Origin: Flavisolibacter sp.
GTDB taxonomy: Bacteria; Bacteroidota; Bacteroidia; Chitinophagales; Chitinophagaceae
Assembly (NCBI GenBank): GCA_017745135.1
Contig: JAGIAB010000058.1
Span: 1-12,015, forward strand
Reading direction: 5' to 3'
Length of the DNA stretch: 12,015 nucleotides
A model generated the notes under the pieces. The model made no database searches. It worked only from the letters and a program-made list of their open reading frames with translations, and was not told the origin of the DNA. This document shows, in pieces, positions 12,003 through 12,015 of this stretch. Each line of letters opens with the position of its first letter. Position 1 is the first letter of the stretch. The position numbers were made by a program, and so were the translations under genes.

Positions 12003-12015
12003 AGGAGGACAAAAT
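12003..12015 (+). promoter_or_regulatory. Shine-Dalgarno sequence and first two bases of the next start codon (presumed rpsH)
   Basis: AGGAGGA (12003-12009), then CAAA, then AT at 12014-12015, so an ATG would be completed by the first base beyond the window. Gene order predicts rpsH. This is the only strong SD seen in front of a gene in the window. Confidence 0.55.

Overview
This window comes from a member of the Bacteroidota. Three features support this: a secreted protein with a type IX secretion (T9SS type A) sorting tail, a perfect Bacteroidota promoter of the TTTG-N19-TAnnTTTG type ahead of rpsJ, and ribosomal genes that mostly start behind A-rich stretches rather than Shine-Dalgarno sites. 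The protein sequences and intergenic repeat style look Chitinophagaceae-like, but that finer placement is inference from memory.

Layout. Positions 1-1334 hold the C-terminal part of a large surface or secreted T9SS cargo protein, closed by a strong intrinsic terminator. A second terminator-like hairpin lies at 1517-1539. A DUF4382 lipoprotein follows (1598-2392). It converges on a minus-strand integral membrane protein of the lysylphosphatidylglycerol-synthetase TM / YbhN flippase-like family (2468-3388), with a shared hairpin terminator between them. A gene-poor stretch (3389-3847) carries the S10 promoter.

From 3848 to the right edge runs the S10-spc ribosomal protein operon in canonical order: rpsJ, rplC, rplD, rplW, rplB, rpsS, rplV, rpsC, rplP, rpmC, rpsQ, rplN, rplX, rplE, rpsN. 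The first two bases of a further start codon, expected to be rpsH, close the window. All are on the + strand and probably form one transcript, since I see no terminator or second consensus promoter inside.

The genes are ordinary; the spaces between them are not. Gaps range from -1 to 331 nt. Eight of the fifteen junctions carry heptanucleotide arrays in strict 7-nt register, seven of them ending 3-8 nt before the next start codon. Several are built as two reverse-complementary arms that would fold into long hairpins in the mRNA. The heptad sequence differs at every junction. Most other large gaps hold palindromes (rplC-rplD, rplN-rplX) or a chain of hairpins (rpsJ-rplC, with a possible alternative pairing over the rplC start). 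L22 has a histone H1-like Lys/Ala/Pro tail, S3 has an RGG-rich tail, and L24 has an altered KOW loop.

I see no defence system, mobile element, CRISPR array, tRNA or rRNA. The material most worth following is the heptad-array architecture and the structured rplC leader.
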